The notes: generated by a model from the letters alone, not told the origin. A DNA stretch of 64,000 nt from Bryobacteraceae bacterium (GCA_041394945.1 JAWKHH010000004.1:868001-932000); one strand, 5' to 3'; positions 38,601 to 46,051 are shown, counted from the first letter of the stretch. Program-made: numbers and translations.

Positions 38601-38896
38601 TCGCGCAGCGGCGACGTCCAGGCCGGCAGGTCACGTCCTTCGAAGCGTACGGAGGTAGCGATGGCCCAGGCCTGGTCTTCATCGAGCCCATCCCATTGCA
38701 ATCGCCGACGGAATTGTTCCCGGTCTCCGGCGGCGGTGCGCGCCATCCATCGTTGGAGACGCCGCTCACCCTCTTGGCGATCCCTTGCGGGGCAATCCTC
38801 AGCTCGCCGCGGAACGAAGTCCGGGCCGATTCTCTCCGCGAACCAGGAAGCGCGTTCTACCAGATTGGCCCAGAACTCGGGCGTCGGATCGGACAT
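35654..38896 (-). CDS. lanM: Class II lanthipeptide synthetase LanM, CCG-type cyclase
   Basis: The 1080-residue bifunctional enzyme has an N-terminal DUF4135 dehydratase (about 130-600), with the kinase-like SLRVIFENGLPLIYKPKDLE, EGSDCHHENIIASGEYPVLI and DMETLMQHRV. The C-terminal LanC-like cyclase covers about 720-1080. Predicted zinc ligands are C952 in SWCHGAPG and C997-C998 in DHLCCGNLG. The usual His of CHG is replaced by Cys, as in ProcM-type enzymes, which act on many precursors. It phosphorylates and eliminates Ser/Thr, then adds Cys to form (methyl)lanthionine. It lies 32 bp after a GNAT gene, with the LLM gene after it. It is 5.8 kb from the precursor genes, on the opposite strand. 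Confidence 0.96.
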   Translation of the reverse strand: MSDPTPEFWANLVERASWFAERIGPDFVPRRAEDCPARDRQEGERRLQRWMARTAAGDREQFRRRLQWDGLDEDQAWAIATSVRFEGRDLPAWTSPLRDALAEAKTFRSRSLDEAASQRFLDPADPIAFEHVIAPIVIAARKRLQAAAGKDYGGAREKAHAALERYLAQWLCAVSAESIELNFTAFRSLRQTIRLTLPGFAPERRLYGEFIDSLYAGGLGDLFSEYAVMARLLGRIVELWVEFAAGFLRHISEDAADLEAAFAESGPLGAAVEVMPGLSDRHDGGRTSLRVIFENGLPLIYKPKDLESETIWRELLQWINSNGSPLDMPVFRSVCRPDHGWVEIVEHLPCETSDAVSRYYRRAGMLLCLVYALEGSDCHHENIIASGEYPVLIDMETLMQHRVRMVGESQQEDASSLANRVFYWDSVFRTALLPRWEFGPGGESYDISGLGGVESQKTSFTRKAWKHINTDGMRLWREKMETRPHSNVVYLDGRRVDPATKLPEILSGFEEMYRYLMGRRETLFAPGGPLERLHGLRLRFLFRHTKIYTSLLGAYLRPQFLSDGMDAFICIDVLARPLLHTAGRHPFWEIVAAEEAALAQADIPIFHAVANSTALHTEGGGAIEDFFAEPSYELLRVRFGKMGEQDLRTQLSYIRSSFSTPETRTTASAVDDDRPLSAADFVEEARAIARNIRECAIDSPDGSATWISLAYYAEAQRWQLQPMTPRLYDGAGGAVLFLAAMEHLYPGEGNEAAARSGIRALVHAFDTPTGERLLLEAGVGAGLGAASVSYCLARAGQLLWDESLVDAALDGARKLLTEERLAADRRYDLLGGAAGAIVTLLAIHGVRPEGWLLERADCCGQHLLRGRVPSAAGPRTWPTLSGELLTGFSHGAAGIAHALALLGAITGNQEYAEAARESIGYEESVWDESARNWPDFRFPKTSKGWVYQVSWCHGAPGIGLGRLGSLPRMDAPETRRDIERALETTSNETFGSLDHLCCGNLGRAETLLVAASTLGRPEYAEHARLLAQHVVNRARRLGQYQLGWNAGPYIPSFHQGMAGIGYQLLRLAHPGRLPSILLWE

Positions 38897-38928
38897 TCGA
38901 ATGAGTCTTCACGATAACGCAAATCCGT

Positions 38929-39795
38929 TCACCGCAGTGATTTACTGGCGCCCATGCTGATGCGTGTGGCAGTGAGCGTGGGCAGCAGCTTCTTGCGGAC
39001 GAAGTTGGCCATCATGACGTTCCCGGGGCTGAAGTCCATGCAACAGTTTGGGGCGATACGGGCGAGCGCACCAGCGGCGTGCCGGCGGATCGCCTCCGCT
39101 ACCAGCCCGAATCCCCACCCGCGCGACATCGCGTCTGCGCGCAGGTAAAGGGTCGAGTAGCGGACGGTGTCCGGCGCGATGCGGTGCGTCAGGAACCAAC
39201 CCGCCACCTCGCCGTTCTTCCGCAAGCCGACGCTGATTGCACCCTCGATCTTGTTCTCGTCGCGAAACGGCGACAGGCCCTCAGGCACCCGTGGGTCGCT
39301 GGCGACTTGGTCGCGTTCCAACGCTGAAAGATCCCGCCAGGAGAACACGTTCACGCCGGGAGCCGCCGGCAGCGGCGTCGCGATCCAACGGCCCTGCGCC
39401 ACGCGGTCGATCGTCGTGTAGCAGATCATCAGGCGCGGGCGCGGAGGGTCCCATTGGGCGCGCGCCAGCATTCGTTCCACCGCCGGAGTGGATGGGTTCC
39501 CGCTCATGTAGGTGAGATCGGCCTTCCGGCATCCGAGGCGGCGCAGTTCGTCCTCGATCGCCTCAAGCAGTTTGGAGCCGACGCCTCGCCCACGCCATGC
39601 GGGCTTGACGGCCACGGACAGCAGCGTCGCCTCATCGGCGCCCTCTTTTCGCTCAGCGGCGGCCAGTCCGATGGCGTCGCCCGACGCCCATGCGCATGCG
39701 GTCAAGGCCTTGCCGCTCCGGACGGCCTCCTGGAACGCCGGAAACGTCAGCGCGAGTTGGTCCTCGCTCGATACGGGTTCGACTCGGATGTCCAC
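38929..39795 (-). CDS. GNAT-family two-domain protein (RiPP cluster paralogue 1)
   Basis: About 288 residues from a GTG at 39795 (VDIRVEPVSSEDQ; a TTG at 39807 is another option, and the long upstream frame overlaps a divergent gene). The N-terminal GNAT domain has the acetyl-CoA loop LLSVAVKPAWRGRGVGSKLL. A second degenerate GNAT-like domain ends ...APDTVRYSTLYLRADAMSR. It is clearly paralogous to the GNAT protein at 46430-47332. It is first in the GNAT-lanM-LLM operon. It may acetylate the peptide or protect the host, but no substrate is known. Confidence 0.75.
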   Translation of the reverse strand: MDIRVEPVSSEDQLALTFPAFQEAVRSGKALTACAWASGDAIGLAAAERKEGADEATLLSVAVKPAWRGRGVGSKLLEAIEDELRRLGCRKADLTYMSGNPSTPAVERMLARAQWDPPRPRLMICYTTIDRVAQGRWIATPLPAAPGVNVFSWRDLSALERDQVASDPRVPEGLSPFRDENKIEGAISVGLRKNGEVAGWFLTHRIAPDTVRYSTLYLRADAMSRGWGFGLVAEAIRRHAAGALARIAPNCCMDFSPGNVMMANFVRKKLLPTLTATRISMGASKSLR

Positions 39796-39826
39796 GCTCG
39801 TCGGCAAGATTGTCCCCAAATAGCGT

Positions 39827-40309
39827 ATGATAGCCGGAATGCTTTCCGGCCTTCTGGTGGCGCTCGTAGCGTTTTGGATGGTGCTGTCGATCGCCGCGCA
39901 GGCGCCTAAGCTCGAGAAGATCCGAATGAGCCGCTGGCACTTCGGTCTCATTCCGAACTGGTACCTGTTCACCACGCGCTGGGCTCGAGTCGACCTTGAA
40001 CTCCAGGTCCGCAGCGGAGAGTCGCCGTGGTCCACGATTCCGGTTGCCGGCGGCAAATCCTGGCACACCTTCGTCTGGCATCCCCGGCGACGGCTGCAGC
40101 ATGCGTTCGTCGAAATGGTGGACGGGCTGATCCGGCTGCGTCTGGCCGGGCTCAGGGATCGCGCGCCAGAGACTGCGGCCTATCAATACCTGCAGCGCCA
40201 TGCCGCCAGCCACTCGCCGGGCACGGAGTTTCAGTTCCGGATCGTCTCGCACGCCGCGGCCGCCGTGGCGCCTTCGATTCTCTTCGTTTCTGGAACGCAT
40301 ACCCGATGA
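39827..40309 (+). CDS. Small membrane-anchored hypothetical protein paired with HTTM-like protein
   Basis: The protein is 160 residues from ATG 39827, or 156 from ATG 39839, with one N-terminal membrane span (MLSGLLVALVAFWMVLSIAA). A soluble domain follows with RWHFGLIPNWYLFTTRW, GGKSWHTFVWHPRRRL and several aromatic residues. Its stop overlaps the next gene by 4 bp. The small one-TM protein followed by an HTTM-like membrane protein recalls SdpA/SdpB pairs, but the sequence match to SdpA is weak. Confidence 0.65.
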   Translation: MIAGMLSGLLVALVAFWMVLSIAAQAPKLEKIRMSRWHFGLIPNWYLFTTRWARVDLELQVRSGESPWSTIPVAGGKSWHTFVWHPRRRLQHAFVEMVDGLIRLRLAGLRDRAPETAAYQYLQRHAASHSPGTEFQFRIVSHAAAAVAPSILFVSGTHTR

Positions 40310-41085
40310 CCGCATCGGTCTCCGCGGTGGAGGCGCTCCGCTGGTCGAGCCTTCTCACTGGTCTCGGCGTGATCGCCGCCGCGGCCGACTTGATGGCCGG
40401 CTCCCGTTTTTTCTCAGAAGGCGGATTGCTCGGAGCCGCTGACACGATCCGGAGGCGGCTGATACTGCTTGCGGCCGCGCAGTGCGTCTGTGGCTTCTTG
40501 TGTATGCCGATTGCAGGCCTCGGCTGGGTCCGCAGCCTGGCGCTGTTCGGCGCGGTGGCGATCCCGTATCTTTCGGCCCGGCTGGTACCGTTCGGCCACG
40601 ATGGCTCCACGCAGATGCTCCGCGTCGTGGCCGCCGCGCTTTTCGTCCAATCCCTCGCGCCTTCCGACGCGCTCCTGCTCCGGGCATCGCTGTGGGTCAT
40701 CGGCATGCAGACCGTCCTGTGCTATGTCACCGCCGGCGTGACGAAGCTCGCCATGCCGGACTGGCGCGGCGGTCAGTACCTGCGCGAGGTCTTCGCCACC
40801 GAGGCCTATGGGCGCGAATGGGCCGCCGGTCTCGTGCGAAACGCGGCGGTTGCCGCTGCACTGTCAAGAGGGGTCATCGCGTTCGAATGCGCGTTCCTGG
40901 CGGTTCCGTTCGCAGGCGCCAACACGGCGATTGCGTTCTGCGCCGCGGCCGCCATGTTCCATCTCCTCAACGCGATCATCATGGGCCTGAACCTGTTCGT
41001 CTGGAGCTTTGCCGGAGCCTATCCCGGGCTTGTCTTCCTCGCCTCCGACGTCGCATCAATGCTCTCGGCCAGCGCCACCAAATGA
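40306..41085 (+). CDS. HTTM/SdpB-like polytopic membrane protein
   Basis: The 259-residue protein has about six hydrophobic helices and the family-like motif CYVTAGVTKLAMPDWRGGQY, LREVFATEAYGREWA in the middle. HTTM proteins are related to the membrane part of vitamin K-dependent carboxylase and to SdpB, which helps mature a peptide toxin. Coupling to the preceding gene by ATGA overlap and location in a RiPP cluster suggest a role in peptide modification or self-protection. Its last 67 bp overlap the convergent S41 peptidase gene. Confidence 0.65.
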   Translation: MTASVSAVEALRWSSLLTGLGVIAAAADLMAGSRFFSEGGLLGAADTIRRRLILLAAAQCVCGFLCMPIAGLGWVRSLALFGAVAIPYLSARLVPFGHDGSTQMLRVVAAALFVQSLAPSDALLLRASLWVIGMQTVLCYVTAGVTKLAMPDWRGGQYLREVFATEAYGREWAAGLVRNAAVAAALSRGVIAFECAFLAVPFAGANTAIAFCAAAAMFHLLNAIIMGLNLFVWSFAGAYPGLVFLASDVASMLSASATK

Positions 41086-42578
41086 GCGTCCGAGAGCGGC
41101 TCGCCGACATTGAGGACGACATCGGCGTTCAGGCCGTAGCCCTCGAAGGAGCGTTGATCGCCGTAGGGGTCCGTGAGGGCGGTCGCCAGTCGAAAAGCAA
41201 CGCCCGTGTGGGGGAGGACGAAATGGCCCGGCCGGGCGAATCCGCCGACGCCAGCCGTGTTCACGCCCGCAACCACGCATCCCGGCGTTTGCGCCAGCAA
41301 GTAGACCAGGAACTCGCCGTCGCTTCCGCATCGGTTGTCGGTGAGAACGACAAGCCGAGGTATGGCCGCATCGGGATCCAGTCGGTTACCAAAGCGCCAT
41401 CTCCCGGTGACAGCCTGGAACGCAACCGCGCACCCCGGGGGCGCACTCGCTATCGAGTTCAGCGTCCGCTGCAACTGCTCCCGGACCGCGTGCGGCAGGG
41501 GACCGGAGACGCCATGCAGACGCGCTTGGGCGAATCCCCAACCCAGCGCGCGCGAGACGCAGGAATCCTTGATGCGCATCGAGAGTGTTGCGTCGGGCCT
41601 CTGGGCGATCCCCAGGACCTCGCCGAGCAGGTAGGCCAGCAACTCCGCGCCGCCACCCTGGTTGCCGCGAACATCGAAGATCAGAGTCCGCGCGTGCGCG
41701 AGGCCGGGCGCAAGCCAGTCGCGGTCGGAGATCAGACGCAGCACGTCGAGATACCCGAGCGTGGGGATCCGCAGATAGCCGATGCGCCCGGCCAGCATGC
41801 GGGAAGATGCCGCGTGCGGCGCGGTTCGGCCGCTGTCGAATCGTGCCGGGCGCACGGCGAACCACTGCGGACCCGCTTTCACCGAATCCCACTCGCCCAG
41901 CGAGGAAGGGTGGCAAATGGCTGCTCCATGGGTGAGCTGGCCGTCCTCGAACACCAGACAGGTGCGCGGCTGATGCGCGGGGTTCTTCGGGTCTCGCGGG
42001 CCGTTCTGGCCTTGGTCATCGCGATACGCAGTCACTGGCTCCGGCGGCATCTCGGCGAGCAGCAGGGTCCGGGAAAGCCCCTGGAAGGCGCCGCCGGGTA
42101 CCGGACCGGAGTGGTTGTCGAGCTGAAATCGCATCAACTCGCGCCATGGCGCGAACGCCCGTTCGAGGCTCATCGCCGGCGACTGCTCTCGTGAGAGTCC
42201 GGATTTCCACTGCTCGAAGAACTCAGCCCACTCCCATCCCGCTGATTCGGCCGTCTCCCAACCGGCGTAGGCTTTCGCCATCGCTGTGGCGAGGATGTCG
42301 AGATCCCGAAGCAGGCAGCGAGCGTCCACATGCTCCGGTGGCGGACGCCAGTGCCAGGCAGCCGGCACGACGAACGATCCATTCGTGAGCGGTTCGGAAA
42401 ACGGACGGGGCAGCAGGAGCGGGCGCTCCGGGTATCGGACGCCTAGAGATTCCATCCAGGCGGCTTCGCCGGCAATTGTTTCCAGCGAGAGATCAGTCGC
42501 GTCGGGTTCCGGCAAGGTGCTCTCATTCGCGCGAAGCCTGTGCGGCTCTGATTTGCGAATGCTGTTAGGATATCCCAA
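41019..42578 (-). CDS. S41-family (tail-specific/C-terminal processing) peptidase-like protein
   Basis: About 519 residues from a TTG at 42578 (an in-frame ATG at 42455 would shorten it, and an upstream frame to 42632 overlaps the divergent M28 gene). The C-terminal catalytic region has ARTLIFDVRGNQGGGAELLA, then RLVVLTDNRCGSDGEFLVYL with the probable nucleophile Ser in GSDGE, followed by GFARPGHFVLPHTGVAFRL. No signal peptide or PDZ domain is evident. It may process peptides inside the cell. The start is uncertain. Confidence 0.72.
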   Translation of the reverse strand: MGYPNSIRKSEPHRLRANESTLPEPDATDLSLETIAGEAAWMESLGVRYPERPLLLPRPFSEPLTNGSFVVPAAWHWRPPPEHVDARCLLRDLDILATAMAKAYAGWETAESAGWEWAEFFEQWKSGLSREQSPAMSLERAFAPWRELMRFQLDNHSGPVPGGAFQGLSRTLLLAEMPPEPVTAYRDDQGQNGPRDPKNPAHQPRTCLVFEDGQLTHGAAICHPSSLGEWDSVKAGPQWFAVRPARFDSGRTAPHAASSRMLAGRIGYLRIPTLGYLDVLRLISDRDWLAPGLAHARTLIFDVRGNQGGGAELLAYLLGEVLGIAQRPDATLSMRIKDSCVSRALGWGFAQARLHGVSGPLPHAVREQLQRTLNSIASAPPGCAVAFQAVTGRWRFGNRLDPDAAIPRLVVLTDNRCGSDGEFLVYLLAQTPGCVVAGVNTAGVGGFARPGHFVLPHTGVAFRLATALTDPYGDQRSFEGYGLNADVVLNVGEPLSDAHLVALAESIDATSEARKTSPG

Positions 42579-43466
42579 ATGGGGGATGCCTCTGTCGCAT
42601 CGAGAACGTTCAGTGCGCGCCTGCGCACGCACGTCGGCAGGCTAGCCGGCGACATTGGGCCGCGCTGCGCGGATCGTCCCGAAGCGCTCATTCAGTGCGC
42701 CGAGTACATTGAGGACGCGCTTGCTTCGTACGGCTATGAAACTACCCGCTACGCCTGCGAGCCGGCCGAACTGCCCGTTTGGAACATCGAAGCGAAGAGG
42801 CCAGCCGTCGAAGCGCCCCGCCCGGTAACCGTGGTCGGCGCCCACTACGACACCGTGCCCGGATCGCCTGGAGCGAACGACAATACCTCGGGCGTGGCTG
42901 GTCTGCTCACGCTCGCCGAGTCCCTCGCTGACGATCCGATTGTGAATACGGTCCGTTTCTGCGCGTTCCCAAACGAGGAGAATCCATACTTCCATACGCC
43001 CTTGATGGGCAGCTACCAGTACGCCAAACTCTGCCGGGACCGTAAGGACCGGATCCGCCTTATGCTTTGCCTGGAGACCATCGGCTACTACTCCAAGGAA
43101 GCGAACACGCAGGGCTATCCGCTGCCGCTCTCCTGGTTCTATCCGTCCACGGCGGATTTCGTTGCTTTCGTCGGGGACCTGCGCAACCTGTCAATCGTTC
43201 GCGCCTGCCGGGACGCCTTCCGCGCCTGTTCCGATTTTCCGTGTCAGATGTTGTGCGCCCCGGCCTTCTTCCCGGGCGTCGCGGCGTCGGATCACTGGTC
43301 TTTCTGGAAGTTCGGCTACCCGGCGGTGATGATTACCGACACCGCCAACCTGCGGTATCGGCACTTTCATAGGCCCGAGGACACGCCCGACAAGCTCGAG
43401 TACGAGAGCTTCGCCGCCGTAGTTCAAGGCGTGGCCGGCCTCCTCGGTCAGATTTCCCATGATTGA
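42579..43466 (+). CDS. M28-family zinc aminopeptidase-like protein
   Basis: The 295-residue protein has the M28 metal ligands H89 (VVGAHYDTVPGS), D101 (GANDNTSG), E133/E134 (FPNEENP), E166 (CLETIGYYS) and H264 (HFHRPEDTPDKL). It lacks a signal peptide. It would remove N-terminal residues or short peptides, possibly trimming the matured lanthipeptide or clearing leader remains. The RepA_C-like gene overlaps its end by 8 bp, so they are in one transcript. Confidence 0.88.
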   Translation: MGDASVASRTFSARLRTHVGRLAGDIGPRCADRPEALIQCAEYIEDALASYGYETTRYACEPAELPVWNIEAKRPAVEAPRPVTVVGAHYDTVPGSPGANDNTSGVAGLLTLAESLADDPIVNTVRFCAFPNEENPYFHTPLMGSYQYAKLCRDRKDRIRLMLCLETIGYYSKEANTQGYPLPLSWFYPSTADFVAFVGDLRNLSIVRACRDAFRACSDFPCQMLCAPAFFPGVAASDHWSFWKFGYPAVMITDTANLRYRHFHRPEDTPDKLEYESFAAVVQGVAGLLGQISHD

Positions 43467-44268
43467 ACGCGGCCAGATGCCGGTTCTGTTCCTGGTCTGC
43501 CCGCTGCCGGTACGCGCCCAAGCCGGGCAGACATCGTTCGTGCGGTCCACCGTGCGCGTCCGCTTCCGGCTCACATCCACTTCTCGCTACGGGATCCCCC
43601 ATGGCGCGGATCGAATGATCCTGCTCCTGATCGCCACGCTGGCGGCCGATCAAAAGTCGAAGCAACTGGACCTCGGCACCGCGGGAGACATTCTGCGCTT
43701 TTTCGGACTGGCCGCGGACGGCCGCAACTACGAGCGCCTGGCCCGCCGGTTTGACCGAGTGTTGAGCTCGAGCCTCGAATTTCGTTTCCATCCGCTTCGA
43801 AGCGCTGAGGCGCCGCGCGCACGATCCATGACCGTCTGCGGAGGCCGGCAGATGTGGTTCGAACAGCATGGCCCGGAAAAGAAGGGTTTCCGGAATTCCG
43901 TGGTTCTCTCGGACGACTTCTGGGGAGAACTGCAAAGATCCAAAGTAATCGTTCCCCTCGCACCCTACCTCGCGCTGCTCGATTCACCGGCGAATCTCGA
44001 TCTATACCTGTTCATGCTCGCGCAATCGCAATCGCTGCGTACGGGGCAGTACGCACGCATTCCGATCACCGGACCGGATGGCCTCGGCGCGATCCTCGGC
44101 GTTTCGGGTTACGAACAGGCTCGCGACTTTCGCCGCAAAGTTCGCGCATGGCTGGAGCGGGTCCGGCTCGCCTGGCGGTCTTGTCCGGCGATTATCTCAT
44201 CCGACGAACAGTACCTCTTCGTCGGACACTCCTCGCTCAAGGTGCAACATAGTTTCCCCGAGACATGA
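43459..44268 (+). CDS. RepA_C-like (plasmid replication initiator family) protein inside the RiPP cluster
   Basis: The 269-residue protein shows the pattern of plasmid RepA_C proteins (PF04796): TSRYGIPHGADRMILLLIAT, LAADQKSKQLDLGTAGDILR, FFGLAADGRNYERLARRFDR and LSSSLEFRF, then a second winged-helix-like part. It overlaps the M28 peptidase gene by 8 bp (ATG at 43477 is an alternative start). No iteron array or origin is obvious beside it. It may be a repurposed DNA-binding regulator of the downstream precursor genes or a plasmid relic. Confidence 0.6.
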   Translation: MIERGQMPVLFLVCPLPVRAQAGQTSFVRSTVRVRFRLTSTSRYGIPHGADRMILLLIATLAADQKSKQLDLGTAGDILRFFGLAADGRNYERLARRFDRVLSSSLEFRFHPLRSAEAPRARSMTVCGGRQMWFEQHGPEKKGFRNSVVLSDDFWGELQRSKVIVPLAPYLALLDSPANLDLYLFMLAQSQSLRTGQYARIPITGPDGLGAILGVSGYEQARDFRRKVRAWLERVRLAWRSCPAIISSDEQYLFVGHSSLKVQHSFPET

Positions 44269-44716
44269 CGTGCATGACGTCTCGCACTGAAGGCTATCTC
44301 GGCCCTCCCAAACGTGCATCGGGTCTCGGCGCAGTCCATTCGGGGCGGCCTGCGGCCATTCCCCCGGAAGGGAGGGGTAAGCCATTCATAATTCTGCGGG
44401 TTATGCATTGGCAAGACAAGTTGGCGGCGGGTGCTCTCATCGCGATGAAGAGGTCTTGCGACCGATTTTTCTTGTAGACAGGGGTTAGTACTGATACGAT
44501 TCATCGACTTTTGCAACGCCTCTACTTTCGCCGTATCGGAGGTGCAAACACTGTCGTTTCTGGGTGATTCGCCGGTCGGGCTGACGAACCGGGTTCGGAT
44601 TGCTGTGACAACTATCAGCCGGTGACCCCGCAATGTTTCCGGTAAGTGCGCGGGTGGTTCTCCGGCACAACCCACCCGTGCCCTGGGAGCACGGCGCCAC
44701 TAAGGAGAGAAAACGC
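44269..44716. other. Intergenic leader region of first precursor gene
   Basis: This 448-bp stretch separates the RepA_C-like gene from the first precursor. I find no convincing gene in it. It holds the candidate promoter at 44472-44500 and a long untranslated leader, ending with the ribosome-binding site aaggagag before the ATG at 44717. Confidence 0.6.
44472..44500 (+). promoter_or_regulatory. Candidate sigma70-type promoter of precursor gene 1
   Basis: The boxes ttgtag and tacgat are 17 bp apart. The context ctgatacgattc is nearly repeated at the second precursor (ctgatatgattc), which supports function. The leader would be about 210 nt. Confidence 0.45.
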
Positions 44717-45040
44717 ATGGAATGGAATGAAGAGGAAGCTCAGAAAACGCTGGCTGAAGTGGTGAAGAAGGCCACCGTCGACCCTGCGTTTCGCGCCCTT
44801 GCCCTCGCGGATCCGAATGCCGCGGTTGGAAAGATCAATCCGAACCCGATTCCGGGTACGTTCAAGCTACGTTTTGTCGATAACGCCGGCGCGAATCTGA
44901 CGGTCGTATTGCCGGACCCGGTGGCCGAAGGCGGGGAACTGTCCGATGCCGAACTCGAGCAGGTAGCCGGCGGCGTCGGCGACAACAATCGCTGTGGCGG
45001 AAGCTGCGTCGCCTCCTGCGTCATCTCGAGCGTACTGTGA
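44717..45040 (+). CDS. lanA1: Lanthipeptide precursor 1 with NHLP-type leader
   Basis: The 107-residue peptide has a nitrile-hydratase-alpha-like leader (MEWNEEEAQKTLAEVVKKAT, DPAFRALALADPNAAVGKIN, TVVLPDPVAEGGELSDAELE). The leader ends QVAGG, the double-glycine site for C39 peptidases. The remaining core is VGDNNRCGGSCVASCVISSVL without its last residue or two counted: 21 residues with three Cys, four Ser and one Arg. LanM can form lanthionine rings from the S/C pairs, and the single Arg precedes the first Cys. The ATG at 44717 follows a good ribosome-binding site. It starts the long plus-strand biosynthesis and export unit. Confidence 0.93.
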   Translation: MEWNEEEAQKTLAEVVKKATVDPAFRALALADPNAAVGKINPNPIPGTFKLRFVDNAGANLTVVLPDPVAEGGELSDAELEQVAGGVGDNNRCGGSCVASCVISSVL

Positions 45041-45563
45041 GCCGGATGGAAGGTCCGGGGGCCGGTGGGCGGGTCGCAACGCTAATAAACGTTTGCGTGA
45101 CGTGCCTTATGTCGCGGCGGATTTCCGCTCGACGTCAGTGATACGTGCATCCCGTCTCGTCCCACCATCCCAGGGGCCTTCCACGCTCTCCCCATTTGGG
45201 GATGATAACCGGCTTAGAATCTGTCGGTTACCTCTTGAAACGAAAAATTCACTCCCAGTACGCGCTTCAACCTGATGATTCTTCTTGTTGCACTTGGCGC
45301 CGTTCTGATATGATTCGGCAGCTTTTTCAGGCAGAAAAAATTTGGGCTGTTGAGGCCGTGTTCACGGTTTCGGAAGGCTACAGTCCGATCCCTACATTCG
45401 GCGATTCATCCCCGGCGCGGCTGGGGCTCCGGGTCGCCGCGGCATAACCGGTCCGGCACCGTTGTCTCCCGATCCATTCGCCATTGGCGAGGCGGGATTT
45501 GTGTGCCTGGGCGCTGACCACAAAAGCGCATTCGCGCTCGGTACGAAAAAGGAGAGACCCCAC
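45041..45563. other. Intergenic leader region of second precursor gene
   Basis: This 523-bp gap carries no gene that I can support; the open frames in it lack family features and overlap the leader of precursor 2. It contains a candidate promoter at 45285-45314 and ends in the ribosome-binding site aaggagag before 45564. Confidence 0.6.
45285..45314 (+). promoter_or_regulatory. Candidate sigma70-type promoter of precursor gene 2
   Basis: The boxes ttgttg and tatgat are 18 bp apart, and the -10 context matches that of precursor 1. The leader would be about 240 nt. Confidence 0.45.
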
Positions 45564-45887
45564 ATGGAATGGAATGAACAGGAAGCTCAGAAGACCCTGG
45601 CCGAAGTCGTAAAAAAATCGACGACCGATCCGGGTTTTCGGGCGCTCGCGCTTAGCGATCCCAACGCCGCCATCGGCAAGATCAACGCCACGCCGATTCC
45701 TTCGGACTTCAAGATCCGGTTTGTCGACAACGCCGGCGCCAACCTGACCGTCGTTTTGCCGGATCCGGTGGCCGAAGGCGGCGAACTCTCGGATGCCGAA
45801 CTCGAGCAGGTCGCCGGCGGCGTGGGCAGCAACAATCGTTGCGGCGGAAGCTGCGTTGCCTCTTGCGTGATCTCGAGCGTCCTCTAG
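45564..45887 (+). CDS. lanA2: Lanthipeptide precursor 2 with NHLP-type leader
   Basis: The 107-residue peptide is a near copy of precursor 1. The leader starts MEWNEQEAQKTLAEVVKKST and ends QVAGG. The core differs from that of precursor 1 only by Ser for Asp at the third position (VGSNNRCGGSC, then VASCVISSVL). The leader has about a dozen substitutions, so the core is more conserved than the leader, the reverse of the usual pattern in multi-precursor ProcM systems. It has its own promoter-like sequence. Confidence 0.93.
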   Translation: MEWNEQEAQKTLAEVVKKSTTDPGFRALALSDPNAAIGKINATPIPSDFKIRFVDNAGANLTVVLPDPVAEGGELSDAELEQVAGGVGSNNRCGGSCVASCVISSVL

Positions 45888-45900
45888 GGAAGTCGCGAGA

Positions 45901-45931
45901 CCAGGGGGAGGCCGCCGCGGCTCCCCCCTGG
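45901..45931 (+). terminator. Strong GC hairpin between precursors 2 and 3
   Basis: The stem ccagggggag pairs with ctcccccctgg (one bulged base) around a loop of ten bases, 14 bp after the stop of precursor 2. No T-run follows, so it is more likely a partial terminator or RNA-stability element that keeps precursor transcripts in excess over the downstream enzymes. Confidence 0.6.
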
Positions 45932-46051
45932 GCAGTCCAGGGAAGCTGGAACTTGCGCGGGACGCGGTCATTGTCCCGGGTTGGCACTGACACCGGAAAT
46001 CGTGGCGCGAAGATTGGCTTGCAGCCACATTTTTCACAAGGAGAACGAACT

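Noticed and set aside
44265..44477. 70-codon open frame before precursor 1
   Set aside because: No ribosome-binding site and no family features; it overlaps the candidate promoter.
43459..44716. Plasmid replication origin beside the RepA_C-like gene
   Set aside because: No iterons, AT-rich unwinding region or DnaA boxes could be recognised.
45145..45447. 100-codon open frame between precursors 1 and 2
   Set aside because: Lies across the candidate promoter and leader of precursor 2, with no leader-peptide or domain signature.
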